Below, in pieces: positions 36,958 to 46,271 of a DNA stretch of 64,000 nt. Origin of the DNA: BS750m-G57 sp964607575. GTDB lineage: Bacteria; Planctomycetota; Phycisphaerae; SM23-33. The notes beneath the pieces are model-generated. The model searched no databases. It saw nothing but the letters and a program-made list of their open reading frames with translations, and was not told where the DNA came from. Numbering within the stretch: position 1 is the first letter of the stretch; each line of letters starts with the position of its first letter. Both the position numbers and the translations under genes were made by a program. The stretch is taken from positions 1-64,000 of the forward strand of contig CAZSLS010000003.1 of NCBI GenBank assembly GCA_964607575.1, read 5' to 3'.

Positions 36958-37602
36958 ATGCTCGATATTCGCCAGATATCCAAAACATACGCCATCGGCG
37001 ACAAGACCGTCCCGGTGCTGGACGCGATGTCGCTGCGGGTCGCCCCGGGCGAGTTCGTAGCCGTCCAGGGCCAGAGCGGGTGCGGTAAGAGTACGCTTCT
37101 GCTGGCCGCCGGCGGACTGCTCCGCCCCGACAGCGGGCAGGTACTCGTCGCGGGAGACGACCCGTACGAACTTTCTTCCGAGGCCCGCGCCGACTTCCGT
37201 GCGACGCATATCGGGTTTGTCTTTCAGCAGTTTCACCTGGTACCGTACCTCGACGTACTCGACAACGTTCTGGCGCCGTCCATGGCTCATAATTCGCCCG
37301 ATGCCCGATCGCATGCCACGGAGTTGATCGAGCATTTTGGCCTGACCGATCGGATCGGTCACTTGCCCGGCGAGTTGAGTACCGGAGAGCGTCAGCGGAC
37401 AGCCCTTGCAAGGGCGCTGCTGAACCGCCCCAGGCTCCTACTGGCCGACGAACCAACGGGAAATCTCGATGCTGACAGCGGGGAGGTCGTGCTGAGCTAC
37501 ATAAGGGAATTTGCCACCGCCGACGGGGCGGTGCTGATGGTTACTCACGATTCTGAGGCGGCCGGAAAGGCCGACCGCGTAATCGAACTTGCGAAGGCAT
37601 GA
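36958..37602 (+). CDS. LolD/MacB-type ABC ATPase
   Basis: A 214-residue single ATPase domain: Walker A GQSGCGKST, Q-loop FVFQQFHLVPYLDVLDNV, signature LSTGERQRTALARAL and Walker B LLLADEPTGNLD, followed by the H-loop VLMVTHD. The sequence DEPTGNLDADSG and the short length are typical of LolD/FtsE/MacB-partner ATPases. It powers the FtsX-type permease encoded just upstream. The signature LSTGE, in place of the usual LSGGE, is a mild variant. The stop overlaps the ORF of the binding-protein gene downstream, consistent with one operon. Confidence 0.9.
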   Translation: MLDIRQISKTYAIGDKTVPVLDAMSLRVAPGEFVAVQGQSGCGKSTLLLAAGGLLRPDSGQVLVAGDDPYELSSEARADFRATHIGFVFQQFHLVPYLDVLDNVLAPSMAHNSPDARSHATELIEHFGLTDRIGHLPGELSTGERQRTALARALLNRPRLLLADEPTGNLDADSGEVVLSYIREFATADGAVLMVTHDSEAAGKADRVIELAKA

Positions 37603-37616
37603 GGAAAGGACAGGCA

Positions 37617-38543
37617 ATGAAATGGTTTGGGCATATTGTGATTGTTGTTGCTGTGGTTGCGTCTTGTTTGGTGGGGTGCGGTAAGGAAGACCCCGAGGAC
37701 AAACCGCTGGTGTTCTACGTTGGCGGTACGATGCAGCCGGCGATGGTGGAACTGGCTGAGGTGTACGAGAAGAAGACCGGGCAGAAGATCGAAATCGACA
37801 AGTCCGGTTCTGGCGTGCTGCTGAATCGCATTCGCCTGGACAAGGCCGCCGACGTCTTCATCTGCCACGACCCCTTCATGGACGAATTGATGGAGGGCAA
37901 GAAGGGCAAATTCGGCGTCGATGCCTGGTTGGTCTCGCAGATTACGCCGGTTATCGTTGTCCAGCCGAACAATCCGCACAAGATCAAGGGTCTGGCCGAT
38001 CTGGTTGGCAAGGACATTAAGGTCGCCGTCACCGACCTGGAGTATTCCACGTGCGGGCATATGCTGGCGACGATGTTCGGCAAGGCCGGCGTCGAGATCG
38101 TCCAGGAAGACAAGCGGGTGTTCCTGAGAAAGGACGGGGTCGAGAAAGACATTGTAACCTATCGCTCCGGCAGCAGGACCGCCGACACGGTGAAGAATCG
38201 CAAGTTCGACGCGGCGATCGTCTGGAACGCCGTGGCGCATCTGCGCGGCGATGCGGTGGAAGTGGTCTCGATTGGCAAGGATCTGCCTGTTGTCGGCGTG
38301 GACACCATCACCAGCGCAACCGAGAAGGTCAGAGATATCGGACGTATTGGCGTGACGATGATTACGCTGAATTGCTCCAAGAAGCCCGAGGCCGCACGCA
38401 AGTTCGCCGAATTCATAGCCTCTGACGAAACACAAGAGACATTTAAGAAATTCGGCTTCACGGATATTGGCGGCGCCGTCAAGATGTACGAGAATGGAAA
38501 GAAAGTCGCCCCGCAGGCAGCGCCAGCTACCAGGCCTGAGTAA
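37617..38543 (+). CDS. ModA-like substrate-binding lipoprotein 1
   Basis: The 308-residue protein has a lipoprotein signal (VVAVVASCLVGCGKE). The body is a type 2 periplasmic-binding fold of the molybdate/tungstate class: VFYVGGTMQPAMVELAEVYE, GSGVLLNRIRLDKAADVFI, PVIVVQPNNPHKIKGLADL and VAVTDLEYSTCGHMLATMF. The ATG at 37617 follows AAAGGACAGG; a longer reading begins at 37599 in the ATPase stop. It precedes a second binding-protein gene of the same class. It probably binds an oxyanion in the periplasm, but molybdate, tungstate or another anion cannot be separated. Confidence 0.8.
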   Translation: MKWFGHIVIVVAVVASCLVGCGKEDPEDKPLVFYVGGTMQPAMVELAEVYEKKTGQKIEIDKSGSGVLLNRIRLDKAADVFICHDPFMDELMEGKKGKFGVDAWLVSQITPVIVVQPNNPHKIKGLADLVGKDIKVAVTDLEYSTCGHMLATMFGKAGVEIVQEDKRVFLRKDGVEKDIVTYRSGSRTADTVKNRKFDAAIVWNAVAHLRGDAVEVVSIGKDLPVVGVDTITSATEKVRDIGRIGVTMITLNCSKKPEAARKFAEFIASDETQETFKKFGFTDIGGAVKMYENGKKVAPQAAPATRPE

Positions 38544-38555
38544 AGGATCGAACTT

Positions 38556-39338
38556 GTGAAACGCAGAATCGCGATACTGTTGATTGTGGCCCTGGCAGCG
38601 GTTGTATTGCCCTGCGTATCGGGCTGCCGGCGCGATGAGTCGGCAGGCAAGGCGGTCAAGCTCTACGCCGGCGCCGGTATGCGGAAGGGCGTTGACGAAC
38701 TGATCAAGGCCTTCAGCGAGCAGTCCGGCGTCCGGATCGACGTGGAGTATGGCGGCAGCGGTCCGATGATGAGCCGCGCCAAGATCGCCGGGGACGGCGA
38801 CCTGTTCATGCCCGGCGACGTCGGTTGGGTCGACCAACTGCACGCCAGTGCGGGGATCGTTGAAGACAAGAAGCTCGTTGCGTACTTCGTGCCCGTTATT
38901 ATCGTACGCAAAGGGAATCCCGAGAAGATACTCAAACTCGAGGACTTCTTCCGCCCGGGATTGACGATTGCCCTGGGCAACGAGTACTGCCAGGTCGGAA
39001 AGGCCAGCAAAAAGATACTCGAGAAGAACGGTCTGGATATCAAGGACATCGAACCCAAACGCCTGATGCGGTCCAAGACGGTAAATGAACTGGGTCTGTT
39101 CGTGAAGACCAGGCGAGCCGATGCGGCGATTGTCTGGGACGCAATAGCGATCAACAATTCAGACGCGTTGGATATGATCGAGATTCCGCTGGAACGGAAT
39201 CGGATATCCCAGGTTGTTGTCGGAATGCTGAGCACCGGTCGCCACAAAGACGATGCCCGTAAATTCGTGGACTTCATAGTCGGCGACGCCGGGCAGGAGA
39301 TATTGAAGCAGCACGGATACCGCACCAGCAAACCCTAG
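38556..39338 (+). CDS. ModA-like substrate-binding lipoprotein 2 (GTG start)
   Basis: The 260-residue product starts with GTG and has a lipoprotein-type leader (LAAVVLPCVSGC). The core KLYAGAGMRKGVDELIKAF, then YGGSGPMMSRAKIAGDGDLF, PVIIVRKGNPEKILKLEDF and ALGNEYCQVGKASKKIL are ModA/WtpA-like. It is more canonical than binding protein 1 and about 50 residues shorter. The gap to the previous gene is 12 bases. The tandem arrangement suggests two ligands or affinities feeding a single permease. Confidence 0.85.
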   Translation: MKRRIAILLIVALAAVVLPCVSGCRRDESAGKAVKLYAGAGMRKGVDELIKAFSEQSGVRIDVEYGGSGPMMSRAKIAGDGDLFMPGDVGWVDQLHASAGIVEDKKLVAYFVPVIIVRKGNPEKILKLEDFFRPGLTIALGNEYCQVGKASKKILEKNGLDIKDIEPKRLMRSKTVNELGLFVKTRRADAAIVWDAIAINNSDALDMIEIPLERNRISQVVVGMLSTGRHKDDARKFVDFIVGDAGQEILKQHGYRTSKP

Positions 39339-39366
39339 CCGTTATGGCTGAGGCAAGGAACAGAGA

Positions 39367-40215
39367 TTGAAGGCAGGCCCAAAGACAACCCCCGAATTCC
39401 CCCCTCTGGCTGGGCGGCGCACCAGCGCGCTGAGTGTCATATCACTGTCTTTTCTGTCACTGTTCGTGGTAATCGTTCTGGGGTTGATCGCCACCGGTCT
39501 GCGATACGAGTACCTCTCGTTCGAGACATTCAGAGAGATCATCCTGCGACCGGACGTCCTGGCCGCGATACAGTTGAGCATTATCAGTTCACTGATTACG
39601 CTCGTGCTGGTAGTGATATTCGCCGTACCGATCGGTTACGCCCTGAGCCGTTACCGTTTCCCCGGTCATGCGATTGTTGATACCATTACCGACATCCCCA
39701 TCCTCCTGCCGCCCGTGGTGATAGGCCTCCTTCTCTTGATATTCTTCGCCTATCAACCGGGCAAGCAGATCGAGGACACGATCGAATGGTTGACCGGGTC
39801 GACGATGCATTCGTTGATCGGAATCGTGTTGTGTCAGTTTCTGGTGTCGATCTCGTACGCCATCAGGTCCGCCAAGGCCGCCTTCGATTCGGTCGACAGA
39901 CGCTTGGAGCAGGTCGCGATGTCGTTGGGCTGCACGGATTTCCAGGCATTTCATCGTGTGACGCTACCACTGGCGAGGAACGGTATTGTAGCCGGGTCGA
40001 TCATGGCGTGGGCTCGTGCGGTAGGAGTTTTCGGTCCGCTGGTGGTTTTCGTAGGCACGTCCGTCAGTGTCCGCGTAATGCCAACCCTGATTTATCTCGA
40101 ACTGAGCATTGGTAAGGAGGAAGTTGCGCTGGCGGTGGGTATAGTTATGGTCGCCATGGCATCGGTAGCCCTGGCGATAGTTCACTGGTTGGCGCCGGGA
40201 AGGAAGTGGCACTAA
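39367..40215 (+). CDS. ModB-like oxyanion ABC permease (TTG start)
   Basis: The 282-residue integral membrane protein begins at a TTG (39367), preceded by AAGGAACAGAG. Hydrophobic helices include SFLSLFVVIVLGLIATGL and IISSLITLVLVVIFAVPIGY. PILLPPVVIGLLLLIFF and the EAA loop AMSLGCTDFQAFHRVTLPLA identify a ModB/CysW-type permease. It imports an oxyanion delivered by the binding proteins encoded upstream. The ATPase gene starts 2 bases after the stop. A tiny ATG-initiated reading upstream stops after 8 codons and does not supply a start. Confidence 0.88.
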   Translation: MKAGPKTTPEFPPLAGRRTSALSVISLSFLSLFVVIVLGLIATGLRYEYLSFETFREIILRPDVLAAIQLSIISSLITLVLVVIFAVPIGYALSRYRFPGHAIVDTITDIPILLPPVVIGLLLLIFFAYQPGKQIEDTIEWLTGSTMHSLIGIVLCQFLVSISYAIRSAKAAFDSVDRRLEQVAMSLGCTDFQAFHRVTLPLARNGIVAGSIMAWARAVGVFGPLVVFVGTSVSVRVMPTLIYLELSIGKEEVALAVGIVMVAMASVALAIVHWLAPGRKWH

Positions 40216-40217
40216 GA

Positions 40218-40940
40218 ATGCTTGAAGTGCAGAATCTCGGATTTCGCGTTGGCAGTTTTGCACTGTGCAACGTCTGTCTGCACGTGAAGCCCCGTGAGTA
40301 CTTCGTACTCATGGGCGCAACCGGTTCGGGCAAGAGCTTGCTGATAAAGTCGATCTGCGGGCTGGCGCGTGCTGCGGCAGGGCGGATAACGATTGCTGGA
40401 CGCGATGTAACCGATCTGCCCCCACGCCTGCGGGGCGTGGGCTACGTGCCCCAGGACTCCTGCCTCATGCCCCACTTGAGCGTTCTGCGGAATGTCACCT
40501 TTGCGCTGGAAGTAGCGGGGCAGTCGAAGAAGAACGCGACCGGGGAAATCGGGTCGATTGTGGAATCTCTCGGTATCGCCGGTCTGTTGAACCGTTCGAC
40601 AGTGAATCTCAGCGGTGGCGAGAGGCAGAAAGTTGCGCTGGCAAGGGCGCTGGCGAGCAAACCGAAGCTTCTTCTGCTCGATGAGCCCGTAAGTGCGCTG
40701 GACGAACCCACACGCCGCGAAATCTGCACCGTGCTCCGCAGGGTGCAAAGAGAATTCGGCGTGGCGACGATCCACGTATGTCACAGCCGCACCGAAGCCG
40801 CTGCCGTCCATGACCGCGTGGGGGTGATGTCGCAAGGGAGGCTCGTCCAGAGCGGTACGCTGGACGAGTTGACTGACGATCCCGCCGACGATGCCGTACG
40901 GAGGTTGCTTTGCCCGCCTGACGATAAAACGATACAATAG
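40218..40940 (+). CDS. ModC-like oxyanion ABC ATPase
   Basis: The 240-residue ATPase domain has Walker A MGATGSGKS, signature LSGGERQKVALARAL and Walker B LLLLDEPVSALDEP, then an H-loop ATIHVCHSRTEA. The family N-terminus MLEVQNLGFRV fits the ATG at 40218, though a GTG at 40206 would overlap the permease. The length lacks the long C-terminal TOBE domain of classical ModC, so anion feedback by that domain is not expected. It energises the ModB-like permease and ends the seven-gene run that began at 34505. Confidence 0.88.
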   Translation: MLEVQNLGFRVGSFALCNVCLHVKPREYFVLMGATGSGKSLLIKSICGLARAAAGRITIAGRDVTDLPPRLRGVGYVPQDSCLMPHLSVLRNVTFALEVAGQSKKNATGEIGSIVESLGIAGLLNRSTVNLSGGERQKVALARALASKPKLLLLDEPVSALDEPTRREICTVLRRVQREFGVATIHVCHSRTEAAAVHDRVGVMSQGRLVQSGTLDELTDDPADDAVRRLLCPPDDKTIQ

Positions 40941-40962
40941 ATACTAACCCGGAGCTTAACGC

Positions 40963-43900
40963 ATGCCAAAAAGATCTCAAACGTATGTTTCGTATATCAT
41001 CTGCCTGACGGTCCTGGCGATGGCGACCGCGCCCGCCAGCGGGGGCGACTGGCCTCAGCAGAGGTACAACAACGCCAAAACCGCCGTCGTCCCCAAGGCG
41101 CCGCCGAGCGATTTGAAGCTGATGTGGGTCCGTCAACTCGCAACGCCGAAATCCGCCTGGCCGCCCAGCCAGGATCGCCTGCAGTTCGACACGTCCTACC
41201 ACCCGATCGTCGCGGGCAAGCTCATGTTTGTCGGATCGATGATCACCGACAGCGTCACCGCATTCGATACGCGGACCGGGGCGGTCAAATGGCGGTTCTA
41301 CACCTCCGGACCGGTGCGGTTTGCGCCGATGGCTTACAAGGGCAAGTTATACGTTACATCCGATGACGGATACCTCTACTGCCTGGGCGCCGCCGACGGC
41401 AAGTTGAACTGGAAGTTCCGCGGCGGTCCGGGCGATCGCAGGGTTATCGGAAACGATCGCCTGACGGGTATGTGGCCCGCGCGGGGCAGCGCGATGGTCT
41501 TCGAGGGCAAGGTCTACTTCGGTGCGGGGATCTGGCCGTTCATGGGTACGTTCGTACACTGCCTCGATGCCGAAACGGGCAAGGTCATATGGACAAAGAG
41601 CGGTACGGAGTGGAAGAGCCTGCCACACGGCGGGGCGACCTCGTTTTCATCGCTTGCGCCGCAGGGGTATCTGGCGATCTCGGAAGATTGGCTTTATGTT
41701 CCGTGCGGTCGGGCCGTACCGGCGGTGTTCGAGCGAAAGACCGGGAAGCTCGTCTATTTCCACCAGTCCTCCGGTAAGAAAGGGGGCGGGTGCTACGTGA
41801 CGATCTTCGGTAATTACTTCTGGGTTCCGGGTTTCATTTCTAAGAAGAAACACAAGAACGGTAAGAAAGACGGAAAAGGCATGCTGGGCGCCCCGCGCGA
41901 CGGCGTGTTTGCCCAAGAGGCTGTGTACCGCGCCTCGGAGAACAGGCTCTGGGTCCTCGATACCGAACCGGAAAAAATCACCCGCTACGCCATCGAGTAT
42001 GGAAGGAAGAAGAGAATAACCGAGCTGATCTTGAAACCGAAGCACATCATTCTGCTCAAGCCCGCGATCGCGAAGGTGTTCTTCAAAGCGGGCGATTTCC
42101 TCTACGGATCGGCGAACGATCAGACGGTGGTGGCGATAGACGTCTCGAAGAACGACAAACCGAAGATCACATGGCAGGGCAAGGTCGACGGGGAAGTGTG
42201 GACCATGATCACCGGCGACGACAAGGTCTTCGCCGTCACGCTGTCGGGCAGTATCTACTGTTTCGGCGCGGGGACCGACAAGCCGCTGAAATACGAGCTG
42301 GAAGCTCCCGCGGAGACGAAAGAAAACGCAAAATGGGCCTCGGGCGTCAAGAAGGCGATAGAGGCCGCAGCTACCGATGAGGGCTACTGCGTGCAGTTGG
42401 GGCTCGCCGGCGGCGGGATGGTTGACGAACTCGTCAGGCAGTCGAAGTTCCACATCGCGGTCGTCGACAGTGACGCCGCCAAGATCGATTCGCTGCGTCG
42501 CAGAATGGATGCCGCGGGCCTGTATGGGCGGAGGGTTGTAGCATTCGTCGGCGACCCGGCGACGTTCGAGTTTCCCCAGTACCTCGCGAATCTGATTATC
42601 TCGCCGTCGGCCAAACTGGCGGGCGCCTGCAAAGAGGGCAGCCGACCGGCAGCGACGCTTCGCCCGTACGGCGGGGTGATCTGCATCGCCGACGGTGGAG
42701 ATATGAAAGTCGTGCTGAATCGCCGGGGCGCATTACCCGGAAGCGGGACCTGGACTCACCAGTACGGCGATTCGGCCAGGACCGTGCTGTCGAAAGACCG
42801 CGCAGTGAAGCTGCCGCTGGGGCTCCTGTGGTTCGGCGGTCCGTCGAACGATGCGATCCTTCCGCGACATGGACACGGACCCTCGCCGCAGGTGGTTGGC
42901 GGAAGGTTGTTCATCGAGGGACGCCACATGATGCGGGCGGTGGACGTGTATACCGGGCGGCTTCTCTGGCAGCGAGAGATCGATGATCTCGGACGTTTTT
43001 ACGATAACACCCTGCACCATCCCGGCGCCGGTCAGATTGGCAGCAACTACGTTTCGCTGGCTGACGGTATATACGTCATGACGCCCAAATCCTGCCAGGT
43101 GCTCGATCCGGTCGACGGGAAAACCCTGCGCACGCTTACCCTGCCCAACCAGGACGGTTCCAAGGCCAAGTGGGGCTGGATGACGGTCTGGGACGATCTG
43201 CTGCTGGCCGCGGCCAAACCGATCCACGTCCAGGCGCCCAAACTGAAACGAGGCGAGAAGTATCCGAAAGTCGTGCTCGGGAAGGCCTTCGAAAATATCC
43301 TCGGCGTGGAAATCAACGCGACCTACGCGTCGGCTTCCAAGAAACTGGTCGTGATGGACCGCAAGAGCGGAAAGGTGCTCTGGTCGCGCGACGCGGTGTC
43401 TAACTTCCGCCACAACGCCATTGTACTCGCCGGCGACAAAGTGTTCTGCATCGATGCAATGAGTCGCGGAAAACTCGGATGGATCAAGCGCCGCGGGCTC
43501 AAACTCGAGCGACCGGCCACACTGTACGCCCTCGACGCGCGAACGGGCAAGGTCATCTGGAAGACCGATGAAGATGTATTCGGCACGTGGTTGGCGTATT
43601 CGGCGGAGCATGACGTGCTGGTGCAATGCGGCAGCGCATACCGCGACCGTGCGTTTGACGATGTCGGTAAGGGGATAACGGTCTACCGGGCCAAGAGCGG
43701 AAAGGTGGTATGGACGGACCTGAAGATATCCTACGGCGGTCCGCTGATCCTCTACCACGATCGGCTTATCACAAACGGTTCCCGCGGATACGGTCTGGAG
43801 TTGATGACCGGCAGGAAGACGGGCTGGAAATGGTCGCGAACGTACGGTTGCAATACCGCCATCGCCTCGGAGAACCTGCTCACGTTCCGCTCGGGTGCGG

Positions 43901-44697
43901 CGGGATACTACGACCTTACGAACGAAAGCGGTACGGGCAATTTCGGCGGGTTCAAGTCGAGTTGCACCGCTAATTTGATAGTGGCAGACGGCGTACTCAA
44001 CGCGCCGGACTACACGCGCACGTGTACGTGCAGCTACCAGAACCAGAGTTCCCTCGCGCTGGTCCACATGCCGGAAGTTGAAACGTGGACCTACGCGAGT
44101 GTGTTCAAGCCCGGTAGCAATATTGGCCTGAACTTCGGGGCGCCCGGAAACCGCCTGACCGGCGATGGAACGTTCTGGAAGAATGTGTCGGCGAGAGGTT
44201 TCAGGAAACCCAAACCGCCGGCGAAACCCAAGCCGACAACGAAGCCCGTGGAACCCACGGTCCTCTTCGAGCCTCCCGTCGGCGTAAAGATCAAGGGTAA
44301 GAAGCCGGAAAAGGATGAAAAGGAAGAAAAGGAAGAGTGCTTCAACCACCACTCTTCGGTCTTCACCGGCTCGCCCCACGCCTGGGTGGGTGCATCGGGA
44401 CTCGTCGGAGCAGCGAGTATTATCATAGACACCGACATCTCGCCCGTTGCGGTGCGTTTGTACTTTGCAGAGCCCGACGCCTCAACCAAACCCGGCGGGA
44501 GAGTTTTTACCGTGTCGATTGACGGTAAGGAAGTGTTGAAAGACTTCGACATCGTAGCCGCCGCCGGCGGGCCGAAAAAAGTGATCGCAAAAGAGTTTAA
44601 ATATTCAAAAACCGACAAGCCGATCGAAATAACACTCAAAGCCGCGTCGGGTAAAACGCTGCTGTGCGGTGTTGAACTGCTGGTCGAGAAAAAGTAG
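40963..44697 (+). CDS. Giant secreted PQQ-propeller protein with methyltransferase-like insert and malectin-like end
   Basis: The 1244-residue protein has a signal peptide (YIICLTVLAMATAPASGGDW). Two beta-propellers (about 35-450 and 560-1060) carry FDTRTGAVKW, LDAETGKVIWTKSG and LDARTGKVIW blades. Between them, about residues 470-540, lies a class I methyltransferase-like Rossmann segment: GYCVQLGLAGGGMVDELV, then HIAVVDSDAAKIDSLRRRMD and RVVAFVGDP. A Lys/Pro-rich linker precedes a C-terminal malectin-like domain (from about 1127) with VRLYFAEPDASTK and GRVFTVSIDGKEVLKDFD. It is exported, so cytoplasmic SAM is not at hand; the insert may be a structural relic. GGAG lies 8 bases before ATG. 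The ligand is unknown. Confidence 0.75.
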   Translation: MPKRSQTYVSYIICLTVLAMATAPASGGDWPQQRYNNAKTAVVPKAPPSDLKLMWVRQLATPKSAWPPSQDRLQFDTSYHPIVAGKLMFVGSMITDSVTAFDTRTGAVKWRFYTSGPVRFAPMAYKGKLYVTSDDGYLYCLGAADGKLNWKFRGGPGDRRVIGNDRLTGMWPARGSAMVFEGKVYFGAGIWPFMGTFVHCLDAETGKVIWTKSGTEWKSLPHGGATSFSSLAPQGYLAISEDWLYVPCGRAVPAVFERKTGKLVYFHQSSGKKGGGCYVTIFGNYFWVPGFISKKKHKNGKKDGKGMLGAPRDGVFAQEAVYRASENRLWVLDTEPEKITRYAIEYGRKKRITELILKPKHIILLKPAIAKVFFKAGDFLYGSANDQTVVAIDVSKNDKPKITWQGKVDGEVWTMITGDDKVFAVTLSGSIYCFGAGTDKPLKYELEAPAETKENAKWASGVKKAIEAAATDEGYCVQLGLAGGGMVDELVRQSKFHIAVVDSDAAKIDSLRRRMDAAGLYGRRVVAFVGDPATFEFPQYLANLIISPSAKLAGACKEGSRPAATLRPYGGVICIADGGDMKVVLNRRGALPGSGTWTHQYGDSARTVLSKDRAVKLPLGLLWFGGPSNDAILPRHGHGPSPQVVGGRLFIEGRHMMRAVDVYTGRLLWQREIDDLGRFYDNTLHHPGAGQIGSNYVSLADGIYVMTPKSCQVLDPVDGKTLRTLTLPNQDGSKAKWGWMTVWDDLLLAAAKPIHVQAPKLKRGEKYPKVVLGKAFENILGVEINATYASASKKLVVMDRKSGKVLWSRDAVSNFRHNAIVLAGDKVFCIDAMSRGKLGWIKRRGLKLERPATLYALDARTGKVIWKTDEDVFGTWLAYSAEHDVLVQCGSAYRDRAFDDVGKGITVYRAKSGKVVWTDLKISYGGPLILYHDRLITNGSRGYGLELMTGRKTGWKWSRTYGCNTAIASENLLTFRSGAAGYYDLTNESGTGNFGGFKSSCTANLIVADGVLNAPDYTRTCTCSYQNQSSLALVHMPEVETWTYASVFKPGSNIGLNFGAPGNRLTGDGTFWKNVSARGFRKPKPPAKPKPTTKPVEPTVLFEPPVGVKIKGKKPEKDEKEEKEECFNHHSSVFTGSPHAWVGASGLVGAASIIIDTDISPVAVRLYFAEPDASTKPGGRVFTVSIDGKEVLKDFDIVAAAGGPKKVIAKEFKYSKTDKPIEITLKAASGKTLLCGVELLVEKK

Positions 44698-44732
44698 TTC
44701 AGGCCCGCGGGCAACCACGAATGAGAGATAAC

Positions 44733-46268
44733 ATGACCAGACAAATTACACTGTCACTGATAGCCTGCGCGTGCGGAATCGCGGGGGTCGCTTCGCCCCT
44801 CCCCGCCGGCGACCAGCCCCAGTGGGGTCAAAAGCACACGCGAAACATGATCTCCGACGAGAAGGGCATCGCCGACAACTTCACCGGCGTCGAGAACGCC
44901 AAAGGCGTCAAGTGGACCGCCCGTCTGGGATCGATAACCTACGCCAGTCCGGTAGTGGCTGAGGGCAAGATACTGATCGGGACCAATAACCGCCATCCGC
45001 GCGACGATCGCCACCAGGGCGACCGCGGCGTGTTGATGTGCTTTAACGAAGCCGACGGGAAGTACCTCTGGCAACTGGTCGTGCCCAAGCTCAAATCCGT
45101 CAGGTACGGCGATTGGCATTACTGCGGAATATCGTCGTCTCCGGTCGTGGCGGACTCCCGGGTATACGTCACGTCCAATCGGTGCGAGGTGCTCTGTCTC
45201 GATATCAACGGGCTGGCCGATGGAAACGCCGGACCGTATCGCGACGAAGGGCAGCACATGGTCGCGCCCGGGAAAGAAGCCCTCAAGCCGCTGAAGACCG
45301 ACGCCGACATCATCTGGCGGTTCGACATGAAGGCCGCTCCCGTCGGCGCTGTTCCCCACAATGCAACAAACTGCTCGATTCTCGTCGACGGCGATCTGCT
45401 GTACGTATCGACGGCCAACGGCGTGGACTGGAAGCACGTAAACGTAGCCAATCCCAGGGCGCCCAGCATCATCGTTCTCAACAAGAAGTCGGGCAAGCTG
45501 GTCGCTGTCGATAACGCCAATATCGGCCCGGATATCTTCCACGGTCAGTGGTCGTCGGCGACGCTGGGCAAGGTGGGCAAGAAAAAGCAGATATTCTTCG
45601 GCGGCGGCGATGGTTTGTGCTACGGGTTCGAGGCCCTCGACCCCTCGCTGGACACCGGCGGGAATACGCTCAAGAAGCTCTGGAAATTCACCTGCGACAC
45701 CACCGCCCGCAAGGTCGAAGGCGGGGCGAGCAGCTATCCCAAAGCGCCCGACAGCCCCACGGTTATCGTCTCCATGCCCGTGTTCTACAAGAATCGCGTG
45801 TATGTAGCCGCCGGGGGCGACCCGTGGCACGGTAAGCGCCTCGGCGGGCTGTACTGCATCGACGCCACGAAGACCGGCGACATCACAAAATCCGGCCGCA
45901 TATGGTCTTACATGGGCCTGGGGCAGTCAATTGCCACCGTTTCCATCAAGGATGGGCTGGTATACATCGCCAGCTACGGTGGGCTAATACACTGCCTCGA
46001 CGCCGAAACCGGCAAGCTGTATTGGAAGCACGATACCAGCGGGGAGATATACGGGTCCACGATGGTGGTTGACGGAAAGGTCTACGTCGGAACCGGTGTA
46101 AGGCGCAGAGGCGAACTGTGGATACTGGCGGCCGGGAAGAAGAAGAAGGTAATCAGGCAGATTCGCCTCGACGCGGTGATTCACTCGACACCGACAGTCG
46201 CCAACGGCAGGCTCTACGTCGCCACGGGCGAAACTCTCTACGTGGTGGAAGGCAAGAAGGGCAAGTAG
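44733..46268 (+). CDS. Secreted PQQ-type beta-propeller protein
   Basis: The 511-residue protein has a signal peptide (TLSLIACACGIAGVASPLPAGD). The mature start QPQWGQKHTRNMISDEKG resembles propellers where WG follows a proline. Blades include LMCFNEADGKYLWQLVVPK, LCLDINGLADGN, IVLNKKSGKLVAVDNANI and HCLDAETGKLYWKHDTSGE. Lysine-rich KKKKVIRQIRLD sits in the last blade region. Quinoprotein alcohol dehydrogenase likeness is at fold level only. The start at 44733 has GAGAGATA before it; an upstream ATG at 44721 is possible. It follows the giant propeller gene by about 35 bases and converges on the radical SAM gene. Confidence 0.8.
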   Translation: MTRQITLSLIACACGIAGVASPLPAGDQPQWGQKHTRNMISDEKGIADNFTGVENAKGVKWTARLGSITYASPVVAEGKILIGTNNRHPRDDRHQGDRGVLMCFNEADGKYLWQLVVPKLKSVRYGDWHYCGISSSPVVADSRVYVTSNRCEVLCLDINGLADGNAGPYRDEGQHMVAPGKEALKPLKTDADIIWRFDMKAAPVGAVPHNATNCSILVDGDLLYVSTANGVDWKHVNVANPRAPSIIVLNKKSGKLVAVDNANIGPDIFHGQWSSATLGKVGKKKQIFFGGGDGLCYGFEALDPSLDTGGNTLKKLWKFTCDTTARKVEGGASSYPKAPDSPTVIVSMPVFYKNRVYVAAGGDPWHGKRLGGLYCIDATKTGDITKSGRIWSYMGLGQSIATVSIKDGLVYIASYGGLIHCLDAETGKLYWKHDTSGEIYGSTMVVDGKVYVGTGVRRRGELWILAAGKKKKVIRQIRLDAVIHSTPTVANGRLYVATGETLYVVEGKKGK

Positions 46269-46271
46269 CGG

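Noticed and set aside
42733..44379. Minus-strand open frame of about 548 codons opposite the giant propeller gene
   Set aside because: The plus strand encodes clear propeller blades and a signal peptide; the antisense frame has no motif.
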